DNA of 64,000 nucleotides from an uncultured Desulfosarcina sp. (GTDB lineage: Bacteria > Desulfobacterota > Desulfobacteria > Desulfobacterales > Desulfosarcinaceae): NCBI RefSeq assembly GCF_963668215.1, contig NZ_OY764190.1:4836001-4900000 (forward strand), given 5' to 3'. The notes under the pieces were generated by a model. The model ran no database searches. It saw nothing but the letters and a program-made list of their open reading frames with translations, and was not told the origin of the DNA. This document shows, piece after piece, positions 45,814 through 57,042 of the stretch (the first letter of the stretch is position 1; each line of letters starts with the position of its first letter). Both the position numbers and the translations under genes were made by a program.

Positions 45814-46896
45814 ATGCACAACCCCTTGTTCGACCGGGCCCTGGAAAAAGGCGCCCGTTGTGAGCGGCTTTCCTGCGAAGAGGCCTACTGTCTGGCCGAG
45901 AAAATAACGCCGGACCGACTGCACCGGTTAGGGCAGGCGGCCCTGGCCAACCGTCAGAAGCGCTACGGCCGAAGCGCCACCTACGTATTCAACCTGCAGA
46001 TCAACCCTTCCAATATCTGCGGCAGCGGCTGCACCTTCTGCAACTATGCGGCTTCCCGCAACGCGCCCCACGCCTATGTGCTGGAAGAGCCGGACATCCT
46101 TGACAAGGTGCGGCGGTTGCAGGCCACCGAGGCGCACATCGTCGGCGGGCTGAACCAGATCTGGTCCTATGCGCGCAACCTGGAACTGGTGCGATCCCTG
46201 CGGTCGACTTTTCCGGAGCTGCACATCAAGGCTTACACGGCCGTGGAAATCGACTACTTTGCCCGCACCAGCGGCCTTACGGAAAGCGATGTGCTGGATC
46301 AGCTTTTAGAGGCCGGGCTTGACGCCATGCCCGGTGGCGGGGCGGAAATCTTCTCCCAGCGCCTCTATAAACAGCATTGGAAGAACAAGACCAGCCCGGA
46401 AGGCTGGGTGCGCATCCACCAGCTGGCCCACGGCAAAGGGATTCCCACCAATGCCACCATGCTTTTCGGATTCGGAGACACCTGGGCCGAGCGCATCGAG
46501 CACCTGCTGATCCTCCGGCAGGCCCAGGAGCGCTCGGGCGGCTTCTCCTGTTTTATCCCGCTGCCGTTTCAGCCGGGAGCCGGACACTTTATCGAAAAAG
46601 GACCCACGCCCCTGGAAACCCTGGCCGTGCTGGCCATCTCCCGTCTGGTGCTGGACAACATTGCCCACTTGAAATCCTACTGGCCCATGACCGGCCTGGA
46701 AGCCGGAGCCGCCGGATTGAGCTGGGGCGCCGATGACATGGACGGCACCATCAGCGAAGAGAAGATCGCCCATCTGGCCGGCGCCGACTCGCCGGTGGGC
46801 ATGGCCCGGGAGAAAATGGTCGAAACCATCGAAACCGCCGGATTCACGCCGGTGGAGCGCGACGGCATGTTTGCTCATCGGGAGGTTGCTGGATGA
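45814..46896 (+). CDS. mqnE: Aminofutalosine synthase MqnE
   Basis: The 360-residue radical SAM enzyme has the cluster motif C69-x3-C73-x2-C76 (NICGSGCTFCNYAA), then HIVGGLNQ, MPGGGAEIFSQRL and PLPFQPG. MqnE adds the adenosyl radical to 3-enolpyruvylbenzoate to give 6-amino-6-deoxyfutalosine. It follows a 171-bp gap with repeats, so it may begin a second transcript. Its stop overlaps mqnA by 4 bp. Confidence 0.93.
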   Translation: MHNPLFDRALEKGARCERLSCEEAYCLAEKITPDRLHRLGQAALANRQKRYGRSATYVFNLQINPSNICGSGCTFCNYAASRNAPHAYVLEEPDILDKVRRLQATEAHIVGGLNQIWSYARNLELVRSLRSTFPELHIKAYTAVEIDYFARTSGLTESDVLDQLLEAGLDAMPGGGAEIFSQRLYKQHWKNKTSPEGWVRIHQLAHGKGIPTNATMLFGFGDTWAERIEHLLILRQAQERSGGFSCFIPLPFQPGAGHFIEKGPTPLETLAVLAISRLVLDNIAHLKSYWPMTGLEAGAAGLSWGADDMDGTISEEKIAHLAGADSPVGMAREKMVETIETAGFTPVERDGMFAHREVAG

Positions 46897-47669
46897 GCAC
46901 TCCCATCGCCATGATCCCTTACGCCAACATGGCGCCCTATAGGCAGCTGGGGGAACCGGAGGGCTGCCATTTCGTTCCCCTGGTGCCCAGCGCCAGCATC
47001 GATGCCCTGATTGCCGGAACCGTCGATGCAGCGGCCGTCCCTGTGGGCGGGCTGGCCAAACTTTCCGGTCTGGTGGAAACCGTTGGCCAATTCGGCATTG
47101 CGGCCAGGGGGCCGTCCATGAGCGTTCTGCTCTTTTCGCAATATCCCATCGAGCAGATGCACGCTCCCAGAACCTTGCGTCTGACAACCGAATCGGCCAC
47201 CAGCGTCCGGCTGCTTTTCCTGCTCATGGGAACGGCCTTGGGCTTCGAGCGCCTGCCGACCCTTGTGGGTGAAGGCCGGCAGCCCGATGCCCACCTGTTG
47301 ATCGGGGACCGCGCCCTGGTGGAAAACGTCTCTGCCAAGGTCTGGCCTCACAAAACCGATCTCTCACAGCAATGGTTCGAACTGCACGGTCTGCCGTTCG
47401 TATTTGCCCGCTGGGTGGTGAGAAAAGGCGCTCCCGATGCGGTCAAGGAATCCATTGCCGCATGGCTGGATACTTTCAAAGCCAACGAGGCCGAACTGGT
47501 CGCACGATCGATCCCCCAGACGGCGGTTCGACTGCAACTGGATGACGATGTGGTCAGGCGCTATTTTCAGGCGATTCGGCGATGCCTGGAAAACGACGAT
47601 CTTGAAGGTCAGCGGCTTTTTATGGAAGATTTCCAACGGTTCGGACGCGAACCGCTGTTTGAAACCTGA
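46893..47669 (+). CDS. mqnA: Chorismate dehydratase MqnA
   Basis: The 258-residue periplasmic-binding-fold protein has IPYANMAPYRQLG, DAAAVPVGGLAKL, SMSVLLFSQYP and LLIGDRALVEN, as in MqnA. It dehydrates chorismate to 3-[(1-carboxyvinyl)oxy]benzoate, the first step of the futalosine route. It is translationally coupled to mqnE. Confidence 0.92.
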   Translation: MSTPIAMIPYANMAPYRQLGEPEGCHFVPLVPSASIDALIAGTVDAAAVPVGGLAKLSGLVETVGQFGIAARGPSMSVLLFSQYPIEQMHAPRTLRLTTESATSVRLLFLLMGTALGFERLPTLVGEGRQPDAHLLIGDRALVENVSAKVWPHKTDLSQQWFELHGLPFVFARWVVRKGAPDAVKESIAAWLDTFKANEAELVARSIPQTAVRLQLDDDVVRRYFQAIRRCLENDDLEGQRLFMEDFQRFGREPLFET

Positions 47670-47712
47670 AGCAGACGATTATCAAGTTTGCCGCAGATCC
47701 AAGGCAGCTGCC

Positions 47713-47740
47713 GTAGGGGCGACCGGCCGGTCGCCCTTAC
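47713..47740. repeat. GTAGGGG...CCCTTAC palindromic repeat, copy 2
   Basis: A 28-bp, almost perfect palindrome (GTAGGGGCGACCGG with CCGGTCGCCCTTAC), 43 bp after the mqnA stop and 43 bp before the mqnC start. Its outer arms match copy 1 at 45722. Confidence 0.7.
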
Positions 47741-47783
47741 ATTCGCCATGGCGGCTGACATCGAAGATACGGCTAAAGGTACA

Positions 47784-48899
47784 ATGAGCGAGTATATGGA
47801 AGCAAGCATATCACCTGAAAAAAGAAGGCGCTACGACCGCCGGCAGGCCCTGGAACTGTTAAGCCAGCTGCCCATGGGCGAACTGATGAACCTGGCCCAC
47901 CGGGAAAGGATGCAACGGTTTCCGGACAATACGGTCACTTTCGTGGTAGATACCAATCCCAACTATACCAATGTCTGCGTCACCGGATGCGCCTTTTGCG
48001 CCTTTTACCGCAAAGCGACGGACACCGATGCCTATCTGCTCAGCCCGGCGGAGCTGGCCGGGAAAATCGAGGCAGCCGCCGCCAAAGGCGCCACTACCGT
48101 ATTGCTGCAGGGCGGACACAACCCCAAGGTCGGACTGGCGGACTGGCAGGCTTATATTTCCGCTATCCAGGCGGCCTGCCCCGATGTGCACATCCATCCC
48201 TTCAGCCCGGCCGAGATCGCTTTCATGGCCGAGCGCGAGAACTGTTCCGTGAGCGAGGTGCTGCAAACCCTATGGGATGCGGGTATTCGCACCATCCCCG
48301 GCGGCGGGGCGGAAATTCTCACCGAACCGGTCCGAAGGATCATCGCGCCCCACAAGGCCTCAACGCAGCAATGGCTGGATGTTTGCGAAGCGGCCCACGG
48401 CATCGGCTTTAAAACCACCGCCACCATGATGTACGGTCATGTCGAAAAAGACGAAGACATCGTCGATCATCTTCTCCGGCTGCGGGAGTTGCAGGACCGC
48501 ACCGGCGGCTTCACCAGCTTTATTCCCTGGTCGTTCAAACCGGGGAACACCGCTCTGGCCGGGAGGGTCAAGCAGACGGCCCATCCTGCCCGGTACGTGC
48601 GCATTATCGCCACGGCCCGGCTGGTGCTGGACAATTTCGAGCACATCCAGTCTTCCTGGTTCTCGGAGAGCATCGGCGCCGGTCAACTGGGGCTTCTGGC
48701 CGGTGCCGACGATTTCGGCGGGGTGCTGGTGGAAGAGCATGTCCACAAGGAGGCCGGCCACGACCGCCAGGCCACGCCGGACAACGTGGTAACCATCATC
48801 CGCAGGGCGGGATTCACGCCGGCCCGGCGCGATTCCTACTATCGCATCCTTGAGACCTTCGATCCGCCGGTGCCCATCGGTACAGGCAATCAACAATAG
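47784..48899 (+). CDS. mqnC: Cyclic dehypoxanthinyl futalosine synthase MqnC
   Basis: From the ATG at 47784, preceded by TAAAGGTACA, the 371-residue radical SAM enzyme has C65-x3-C69-x2-C72 (NVCVTGCAFCAFYR), LLQGGHNPKVG, HPFSPAEI, IPGGGAEIL and a MMYGHVE segment. MqnC cyclises dehypoxanthinyl futalosine. The upstream frame to 47688 reads through the palindromic repeat and is not family-like. Confidence 0.94.
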   Translation: MSEYMEASISPEKRRRYDRRQALELLSQLPMGELMNLAHRERMQRFPDNTVTFVVDTNPNYTNVCVTGCAFCAFYRKATDTDAYLLSPAELAGKIEAAAAKGATTVLLQGGHNPKVGLADWQAYISAIQAACPDVHIHPFSPAEIAFMAERENCSVSEVLQTLWDAGIRTIPGGGAEILTEPVRRIIAPHKASTQQWLDVCEAAHGIGFKTTATMMYGHVEKDEDIVDHLLRLRELQDRTGGFTSFIPWSFKPGNTALAGRVKQTAHPARYVRIIATARLVLDNFEHIQSSWFSESIGAGQLGLLAGADDFGGVLVEEHVHKEAGHDRQATPDNVVTIIRRAGFTPARRDSYYRILETFDPPVPIGTGNQQ

Positions 48900-49212
48900 C
48901 TACAGTAAATTAATCCTCGTGCTATGCCCCAGCGACCCCAAGCGGTTCGAACCGTACCGGTGAGACATTCAACCGGCAAATGCAGCTGTGATTGGAAGCC
49001 ATAGCTGCGTGCCGCCGCTCCTATTGCGAACCGGCCTGTTCGTAGGTTTGTGGTCCGACCTGGCCAGGAACAGCATTTTACGTGTCCATCAAGTTTTTAT
49101 ATCGGAAAGCCGATAACCGGGTCTGGAACCCGATCGGGAAGGGGAATGATCGTTTCTCCCGCGCGGGTATCGGCAAGAAACGTAAAATCGAAGCGATAGA
49201 AAGTACCACCGG
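48900..49212. other. Intergenic region between mqnC and amt
   Basis: A 313-bp gap with no supported gene. It contains the palindrome CGGTTCGAACCG at 48943-48954, identical to the one upstream of recA. I looked for a sigma54 -24/-12 promoter ahead of amt and found only TGGCC...GCA with wrong spacing. No glnK/glnB gene is present. Confidence 0.5.
48943..48954. promoter_or_regulatory. 12-bp palindrome CGGTTCGAACCG, second copy
   Basis: Identical to 13195-13206. It lies 44 bp after mqnC and 258 bp before amt, so it is less clearly an operator than the recA copy. Confidence 0.35.
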
Positions 49213-50946
<1,734 letters not shown>

Positions 50947-50973
50947 CTGTTCGATTCTTCCCCCCTGGGAATC

Positions 50974-52656
50974 ATGATGGTGGATACCCAAAGGCGCATC
51001 GTGGAAACCAACGAGGGGTTTACGGCCCTGTTCGGCTACACACCGGAGGATCTGCACAACCGGCGGGACATGGCCATGTTCGTTCCGGACCATTTGATCG
51101 GAGAGGCCGAAACCTATTTGTCTGCCGTGTTGAAGGGCAAGACCATCTCACGGGAAACCGTTCGCAGGGACAAAACCGGCCGGTTGATCGATGTCTCCCT
51201 GTTCCTTTATCCCATTCGGGTCAATGATGAGATCCAGGGGGCTTATTATATTTACAACGATATCACCCAGCGGAAGGAATATGAAACCCAGTTGTCCCAC
51301 CAGGCATTTCACGATGCCTTGACCGGATTGCCCAACCGCGTGCTTTTTTTCGAGCGGCTCGCTTCGGCCGTGCGGCGAAAAAAAAGGAAGAAGGATTTCG
51401 CCTATACGGCCATGATGCTGGATATGGACCGCTTCAAGTCCATCAACGATACGTTGGGACACCAGGTCGGCGATGCCTTTCTGGTTCAGGTTGCCGAACG
51501 CCTGAAGGGTTGTGTGCGCAGTACCGATACGGTGGCAAGGCTGGGAGGGGACGAGTTCGGCATTATCCTGGAAGAGTTTCGCCATCTGCGCGAAGTTGTG
51601 GCCGTGGCCAAGCGGATCGTGAAAGATCTGGAAAAACCGGTGGCCATTGAAGCCAACGAGATCCGTTCCTCGGCGAGTGTGGGCATCGTGCTCAAGACCC
51701 TTTATTATGACGATGCGGAATCCGTCATGCGGGATGCCGATATCGCCATGTACCGGGCCAAGGAGATCGGCAAGGCCTGTTTTCGGGTGTTCAACAACAA
51801 AATGCATACCAAGATCGTCCGGCAGACCGAGCTGGAACGCGAGCTTCGCAGCGCGATCAGCAACAGAGAATTGGCTGTCTATTATCAGCCCATCGTCACG
51901 GTTCAGGAAACCCGTCTGGCGGGTTTCGAAGCCCTGGTGCGCTGGAACCATCCAACTAAAGGGCTTGTGTCGCCGGCCGAGTTCATCCCGGTTGCCGAGG
52001 AAACGGGCCTGATTATCGAAATCGGAGAATTTGTTTTAAGAGAATCCTGCCGGCAGATGGCGCAATGGCAGACGCTGTCACCGGCCAATAAACAGTTGAC
52101 AGTCTCCGTGAACGTATCGGCAAAGCAGTTTCAGAGTTCCAAACTGACGCGATTGGTGGAATCCGTCCTGGAAGAGACAAGATTGGCGCCAGAAAGCCTG
52201 AAACTTGAACTCACGGAATCCACGTTGATGAAAGACGCCCGGTCCGCCATCAGAACCATGGAGGAGCTGAAAACCATGGGGATTCGCATCGTCGTGGACG
52301 ATTTTGGAACCGGCTACTCCTCCTTGTCCTATATCCAGCGCTTTCCCATCGACGGGTTGAAGATCGATCGTTCCTTTATTTCCGGGGGCGACGAGACCGA
52401 GAACATCAAAATCGTGCGCACGGTTATCGCGCTGGCCAAAAGCATCGGCGTGGACGTGGTTGCCGAAGGCGTGGAAGAGCAGAAACAGCTGGAAATGCTC
52501 AGGGATGTGGAATGCGAACTGGCCCAGGGCTATATTTTCTCTAAACCGATCGATGGGCAGGCGGCTACCCGGCGGTTCATCCGGCAGCCGGATGCAGACG
52601 GCACTGCTGCCAGTCCGCTTGAAAAGCAAGCGATATCAATCCGGCACCGCCCCTGA
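50974..52656 (+). CDS. PAS-GGDEF-EAL c-di-GMP protein (likely second half of the Amt sensor)
   Basis: This frame is in phase with the Amt gene across the TAA. It has a PAS domain whose first 9 residues fall before the ATG, then a GGDEF domain with the exact motif (residues 191-195) and an allosteric I-site RSTD nine residues before it. An EAL domain with EAL at 319-321, VNVSAKQF and DDFGTGYSS follows. All catalytic motifs look intact, so both synthesis and hydrolysis of cyclic di-GMP are possible. No good ribosome site precedes 50974, so separate translation is doubtful. Confidence 0.85.
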   Translation: MMVDTQRRIVETNEGFTALFGYTPEDLHNRRDMAMFVPDHLIGEAETYLSAVLKGKTISRETVRRDKTGRLIDVSLFLYPIRVNDEIQGAYYIYNDITQRKEYETQLSHQAFHDALTGLPNRVLFFERLASAVRRKKRKKDFAYTAMMLDMDRFKSINDTLGHQVGDAFLVQVAERLKGCVRSTDTVARLGGDEFGIILEEFRHLREVVAVAKRIVKDLEKPVAIEANEIRSSASVGIVLKTLYYDDAESVMRDADIAMYRAKEIGKACFRVFNNKMHTKIVRQTELERELRSAISNRELAVYYQPIVTVQETRLAGFEALVRWNHPTKGLVSPAEFIPVAEETGLIIEIGEFVLRESCRQMAQWQTLSPANKQLTVSVNVSAKQFQSSKLTRLVESVLEETRLAPESLKLELTESTLMKDARSAIRTMEELKTMGIRIVVDDFGTGYSSLSYIQRFPIDGLKIDRSFISGGDETENIKIVRTVIALAKSIGVDVVAEGVEEQKQLEMLRDVECELAQGYIFSKPIDGQAATRRFIRQPDADGTAASPLEKQAISIRHRP

Positions 52657-52666
52657 AAACGCAAGA

Positions 52667-53896
52667 CTACAGGCTCCACCAGGGAACTGCCAGAATATCT
52701 TCTCTGATATGCTGGGACGACGGTACGGCACAAATCACCAGGCCTTTTTGTATATTTTCTTTTGGAAAGCAGTCTCTGAAAGCCTGAAATCCACGGATAT
52801 CTTTCCGGGTGGGATTGCTTTTTGATTTTATTTCAACTGGATAAAGCCTGCCATCCAGTTCAAGAATTAAATCGACTTCAGCACCGGAATGGCTTCTGAA
52901 ATGGTATAGATTGGGTTGAATGGGCAGTTTTTGAATGAGTTTTACGATCTCCATGACCACAAACGTTTCAAACAAAGCACCTTGTATTGGATGGGATGCA
53001 ATCACTTTCGGTGAAGATATTTTTTGAAGATTACAAATCAGGCCCGTATCCGTGAAATATCCTTTATTTTTACCGCTGATTCGCTTAACCGGATTTCGGG
53101 AAAAGGCTGGAATGGAAATCCACTGAAAAGTCGATTCTGCCGTTTCCGTCCAGGAACGTGCCGTATTTCTCGTAATCCCAAGTTCCCTGCCAAGTTGGTT
53201 GTGGTTGATTTCCTGGGAGGTCAAAGCGCCCAAAAGCCCGATAAATCTGCCAAAGGTTTGCAATGAACCGATATTTGCAACTTTCCGCACATCCCGTTCA
53301 ATATAGGTCTGCATATACGACTGCCAATATCCAGGGATGAGAGAGTCGGGCAACTCTGAAATCTTAGGATAACCGCCTTTCCATATCGCATCAAATACCG
53401 GAGAACCGATGTCAGTTTCCGAGAAGTCTTTCTGACCGGGAGCTAAAAGCCACTGCTCCAGAAAACCACCTCCGGATTTTTCATTTACTTCGCTATGGCT
53501 CATGGGCAAGAGGTTCAGAATGGCAACACGGCCTGCAAGCGATTCAGAAATATCCTTGAGAACAGACAGGTTCTGGGAGCCGCTCAGTATGAACATACCG
53601 TTCTTTTTTTCTTGGTCAACTTTTCGTTTGATGGAATTTAAAAGTTCCGGTGCATACTGGACTTCATCAAAAAAAGCCGGTGGGGTAACATTTTGAAGAA
53701 AAAAATCAGGATCCTGCCGGACATTACCAATATCCACTACCGGATCAAATACGGTTGTACTCACTTGTCCGGAAAAAAGATTTTCCACAAGGGTGGATTT
53801 CCCCACCTGCCGGGCTCCCAGGACAGCCACAACCGGGTAAAATTGAAACAGTTCCACCAGCCTGTCTTCAATCAATCGATGTTTGTATCTAATCAT
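52667..53896 (-). CDS. AAA+ ATPase with DUF4143 domain
   Basis: The protein has Walker A GARQVGKST (about 27-35), Walker B-like PPAFFDEVQYAP, sensor ILSGSQNLS, and a DUF4143 C-terminal half. That half ends with HSGAEVDLILELDGRLYPVEIKSKS, which resembles a PD-(D/E)xK nuclease-type core. The ATG at 53896 fits the family start. Base composition is more AT-rich than upstream genes, and the gene lies between two copies of an EAL sequence, pointing to acquisition. The cellular role of DUF4143 ATPases is unsettled. Confidence 0.88.
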   Translation of the reverse strand: MIRYKHRLIEDRLVELFQFYPVVAVLGARQVGKSTLVENLFSGQVSTTVFDPVVDIGNVRQDPDFFLQNVTPPAFFDEVQYAPELLNSIKRKVDQEKKNGMFILSGSQNLSVLKDISESLAGRVAILNLLPMSHSEVNEKSGGGFLEQWLLAPGQKDFSETDIGSPVFDAIWKGGYPKISELPDSLIPGYWQSYMQTYIERDVRKVANIGSLQTFGRFIGLLGALTSQEINHNQLGRELGITRNTARSWTETAESTFQWISIPAFSRNPVKRISGKNKGYFTDTGLICNLQKISSPKVIASHPIQGALFETFVVMEIVKLIQKLPIQPNLYHFRSHSGAEVDLILELDGRLYPVEIKSKSNPTRKDIRGFQAFRDCFPKENIQKGLVICAVPSSQHIREDILAVPWWSL

Positions 53897-54144
53897 AACC
53901 TTGATATTTATCAGTTGAATTGACAAAAATCAATGATTTATCGGATCAAGCACTCCATAATGAACAAGGGATGGAACGCGAAGATGCAAAACGGAAAGAA
54001 ATGAAGCGAGTTCTGAAATGAAAATTGTTATCTCCTCAGGGTGGGGTCCATCACTGGCCAGCGAGATTCCTACTGCCGCATCCTTGAGCCCTTCGATCCA
54101 CCGAAGCCCATAAACGACAACTATTCATCCATCGATTGAACCCT

Positions 54145-54377
54145 CCTTCATTTTCGGGGGTGACGAGACCGAGAGCGTCAAGATCGTGCGCACGGTTATC
54201 GCGCTGGCCAAAAGCATTGGCGTAGACGTTATTGCCGAAGGCGTGGAAAAGCAGAAACAACTGGAAATGCTCCGGGACGTGGAATGCGAATTGGCCCAAG
54301 GGTATATGTTCTCTAAGCCGATCGATGGGCTGGCGGCTACACGGCAGTTTATCCAGCAGCCAGATACAGATGGTTAA
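54145..54377 (+). pseudogene. Remnant of an EAL-domain gene (partial duplicate)
   Basis: Translated from here, GGDETESVKIVRTVIALAK through FSKPIDGLAATRQFIQQPD is nearly identical to residues near the end of the PAS-GGDEF-EAL protein (52385-52590). There are scattered silent and a few amino-acid changes. Upstream of 54145 the likeness breaks down. It retains only about 75 residues and no EAL motif, so it cannot function. Confidence 0.85.
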
Positions 54378-54531
54378 ACTCACGTTTTCGGCCTTTAAAA
54401 GACACGATTAAGGCCTTTTTAGCTGGCTGTTTTCAGTTCTTTCTGAAAAATTATAGTAGCTTGCTGCGGCCCGACCCTCCAAAAGAGAGGATACCATCAG
54501 CGAACCCATATGTGTTGATTAACGAGATTGG

Positions 54532-54553
54532 ATAGGTGAGGCTATTCACCTAT
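54532..54553 (-). terminator. Hairpin at the 3' end of the YkgJ-type pseudogene
   Basis: An 8-bp perfect stem (ATAGGTGA 54532-54539, TCACCTAT 54546-54553) with a 6-base loop overlaps the stop of the minus-strand gene. The following T content is weak. Confidence 0.4.
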
Positions 54554-54896
54554 TAATGGGAGCCCCTTTAATTGGCTGGCCGTTAAATATTTTTGCGACC
54601 TCGACATTGATTATGTTGTTTCTCTTGTCATACGATTTGTCGATCATAGAAATTGCCGCAACCATTTCGTTATAGACTGGTTCCAATTCTGGGACCATTT
54701 TGAAAATGAGGTCTTGAGAATCTTTCCACTTATGGAAATAGAAGGTCTTATCAAGGGTGATCTGATTGGCTTTAGTCATTTTCGGGCATATTAGCAATTC
54801 GCAAGAAAATGGTTTGAGTTTGTGGATTCTACACGCCTTTGTTTTTTTGTCACGAAAGATACACTGAGCGTTTCTTATTTTTACATAATCTTGATC
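54546..54896 (-). pseudogene. YkgJ-type cysteine-cluster protein, 3' part (cut by IS4-type element)
   Basis: This minus-strand frame begins, without the IS, at DYVKIRNAQCIFRDKKTKAC, then IHKLKPFSCELLICPK, the second cysteine group of the YkgJ metal-chelating family. It joins in frame to the segment at 57407-57672 once the insertion (54897-57406) and one copy of the 9-bp target repeat ATCTTGATC are removed. The joined protein reads FRFMDQDYVKIRNAQ at the junction. The short frame beginning at 54923 inside the element is not a real start. Confidence 0.85.
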
Positions 54897-55025
54897 CAGT
54901 AAAATCCGGTTAGGGAATTGCATAAAAATAATTTAAAATCAGCAGGTTAAACGATATTTTTGCTTGACATTGGGTCGTCAATATGGGCGGCGTTTTGTAT
55001 ACCCTATTATATCAAGAGGTTATAC

Positions 55026-55835
55026 ATGCCACGCACATTCGACCCTTTCCAAAAGCTCAATGCCCTGGAGTTTTTCTCTTTTTTTCAACCAGCGACTGAG
55101 GCAACATCACGGATGCCAGCTCTTGATTCCAAAGGAAACCGACCATTGCAGATGACTTTTGAGGAACATCTGCGCGCGCTGGTTTACTTTCATCTTGAAG
55201 AACACCATTCTGCTCAACACCTGCTGCAAGTGCTTGAAGAAGATGATTTTGCCAAAAGTGCCATCGCACCAGAAAACGGAATCAAAAAGAGCAGCTTCTC
55301 AGAGGCCACCAACAGCCGGGGACTTGAACAGTTCATGTATGTCTATCAGAACTTACAAGCTCAGGCATCTTCGATTTTACCCAAGCAACATCCCGAACTC
55401 GGTGATCTGGTGGGGATCGACGGTTCCCTCATCGATGCAACCTTATCCATGCATTGGGCCGACTACCGTAAAAAATCCAAGAAGGCGAAGGTCCACGTCG
55501 GTTTTGATCTGAACCGGGCGATTCCAAGAAAGCTTTATCTTACCGATGGTAACGGGGCTGAAAGACCTTTCGTCAGCTTGATCCTGTCTGACGGTCAAAC
55601 CGGTGTGATGGACCGGGGTTATCAAAGCCATCAACGCTTTGACCAATGGCAGAATGATGGAAAGCTGTTTATGTGCCGGATTAAAGCCAGCACCAAGAAA
55701 ACGATCATTAAACAAAACCCCATTGCCTCTGATAGTATCGTTTTTTTTGATGCCATCGTTGTTCTGGGCACCACGGAAGTCAATCAAACACAAACCCCAC
55801 TTCGTTTGGTGGGTTACGAGGTGGATCGCGTTAAA
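55026..55835 (+). pseudogene. IS4-family transposase, 5' part
   Basis: The frame starts MPRTFDPFQKLNALEFFSFF and contains the first DDE Asp in LVGIDGSLIDATLS and another in DGQTGVMDRGYQSHQ. It runs to GYEVDRVK, where the inner element begins. Its continuation (YWIATNRFDL...) resumes at 57043, so transposition by this copy needs the inner element gone. Confidence 0.85.
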
Positions 55836-57036
55836 TGTAGAAGTTCAGATTTGATCTGACAGTTACCGATTCTGAGAAGGTGTCTGTCAGGTCAAGTTCA
55901 GGCTATTTTTTTCTCTTCCCAGAGTCGTTTGCCATCTTCAAGGGTTTCCATCGGGGTTCTGCCGCAGCACATTTTCCCCTGATGGGTTCGCTCATGATTG
56001 TACTGTTCAAGCCACAGGTCAAGATCAAACTGAAGCGTTTCGATATCCCGATAAATCTTCTTTCTGAAGGTCACCTGATAAAATTCCTGTAGCATGGTTT
56101 TGTGGAAGCGTTCGCAGATACCGTTGGTTTGCGGCGATCTGGCCTTGGTCTTGGTGTGTTCGATGTCGTTAATAGCCAGATACAATTGATAATCGTGGGT
56201 TTCAGCTTTGCCGCAATACTCGGTACCCCTGTCGGTTAAGACGCGAAGCAGCGGCAACTCATGCTTTTCATAAAAGGGCAGCACCTTATCATTGAGCAAA
56301 TCGGCAGCAGTGATCGGCGTCTTGGTGGTATAGAGTTTGGCAAAACCGACCTTGGCATACGTATCGATAAAGGTTTGCTGATAGATCCTGCCCACGCCCT
56401 TAAGGGTTCCGACATAAAAGGTATCCTGTGATCCCAGATAACCTGGATGAGCCGTCTCGATCTCCCCAGCAGCGATGTCGTCTTGCTTTTTCCGTTCTAA
56501 TGCCTGGACCTGGCTTTCGGTAAGAATCAGATTCTCCTTGGCCATTTTGTCCTCAAGGGCCTTGAGCCGGTCTTTAAAGCGAGCCAATTGGTGACGCAGC
56601 CATACACACCGGACACCACTGGGGGAAATGAACACGCCCCGCTTACGCAATTCGTTGCTGGCACGCACTTGGCCAAAGGCCGGTTGTTCAACGGCATAGG
56701 CTACGACAGCAGCCTCGGTTATTTCGTCTGTGCGGTTTTTAATATTGGGTTTGCGGCGGTTTTGATCGACGAGGGCATCGACGCCGCCTTGTTCAACGGC
56801 ATTTTGATAGCGGTAAAAGGTGTCACGGGAAAGCCCCATGATCCGGCAGGCTTTGGATACGTTGCCCAGTTCCTCGGCCAGGTTCAACAATCCGATCTTG
56901 TGTTTGATGACGGTTTTGGTACCATTCAGCATGAGGGTTACCTCCTATGGTTTTGGTGGTTTGGTTGCCACCTTCATCAAAACCGGTAACCCTCACTTTT
57001 TCAAGTGCGTTGTCAGATCAAATCGAAACTAATCCA
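55836..57036 (-). mobile_element. IS481-type insertion sequence nested in the IS4-type transposase gene
   Basis: The left end TGTAGAAGTTCAGATTTGAT and the complement of the right end TGGATTAGTTTCGATTTGAT are imperfect inverted repeats sharing GATTTGATCTGACA. TAAA flanks the insertion at 55832-55835 and 57039-57042. The two bases CG before the right TAAA leave the exact right end uncertain by 2 bp. Confidence 0.78.
55898..56932 (-). CDS. IS481-family transposase
   Basis: The 344-residue protein has an N-terminal helix-turn-helix (NVSKACRIMGLSRDTFYRYQ). The rve/DDE domain has QTFIDTYAKVGFAKLY (first Asp), VLTDRGTEYCG (second Asp) and NGICERFHKTML (Glu). All three acidic residues are present, so the element may be active. 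A GGAGGTAACC site precedes the ATG. Confidence 0.93.
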   Translation of the reverse strand: MLNGTKTVIKHKIGLLNLAEELGNVSKACRIMGLSRDTFYRYQNAVEQGGVDALVDQNRRKPNIKNRTDEITEAAVVAYAVEQPAFGQVRASNELRKRGVFISPSGVRCVWLRHQLARFKDRLKALEDKMAKENLILTESQVQALERKKQDDIAAGEIETAHPGYLGSQDTFYVGTLKGVGRIYQQTFIDTYAKVGFAKLYTTKTPITAADLLNDKVLPFYEKHELPLLRVLTDRGTEYCGKAETHDYQLYLAINDIEHTKTKARSPQTNGICERFHKTMLQEFYQVTFRKKIYRDIETLQFDLDLWLEQYNHERTHQGKMCCGRTPMETLEDGKRLWEEKKIA

Positions 57037-57042
57037 CGTAAA

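Noticed and set aside
49040-49100. Possible sigma54 promoter upstream of amt
   Set aside because: The GG and GC elements are 9 bp apart rather than 10 and the flanks do not match.
53024-53266. Plus-strand ORF inside the DUF4143 ATPase gene
   Set aside because: Antisense shadow of a well-supported coding sequence.
54899-54923. Short minus-strand start MQFPNRIL as a true N-terminus of the YkgJ-type gene
   Set aside because: These codons lie within the IS4 inverted repeat; the real upstream part is at 57407-57672.
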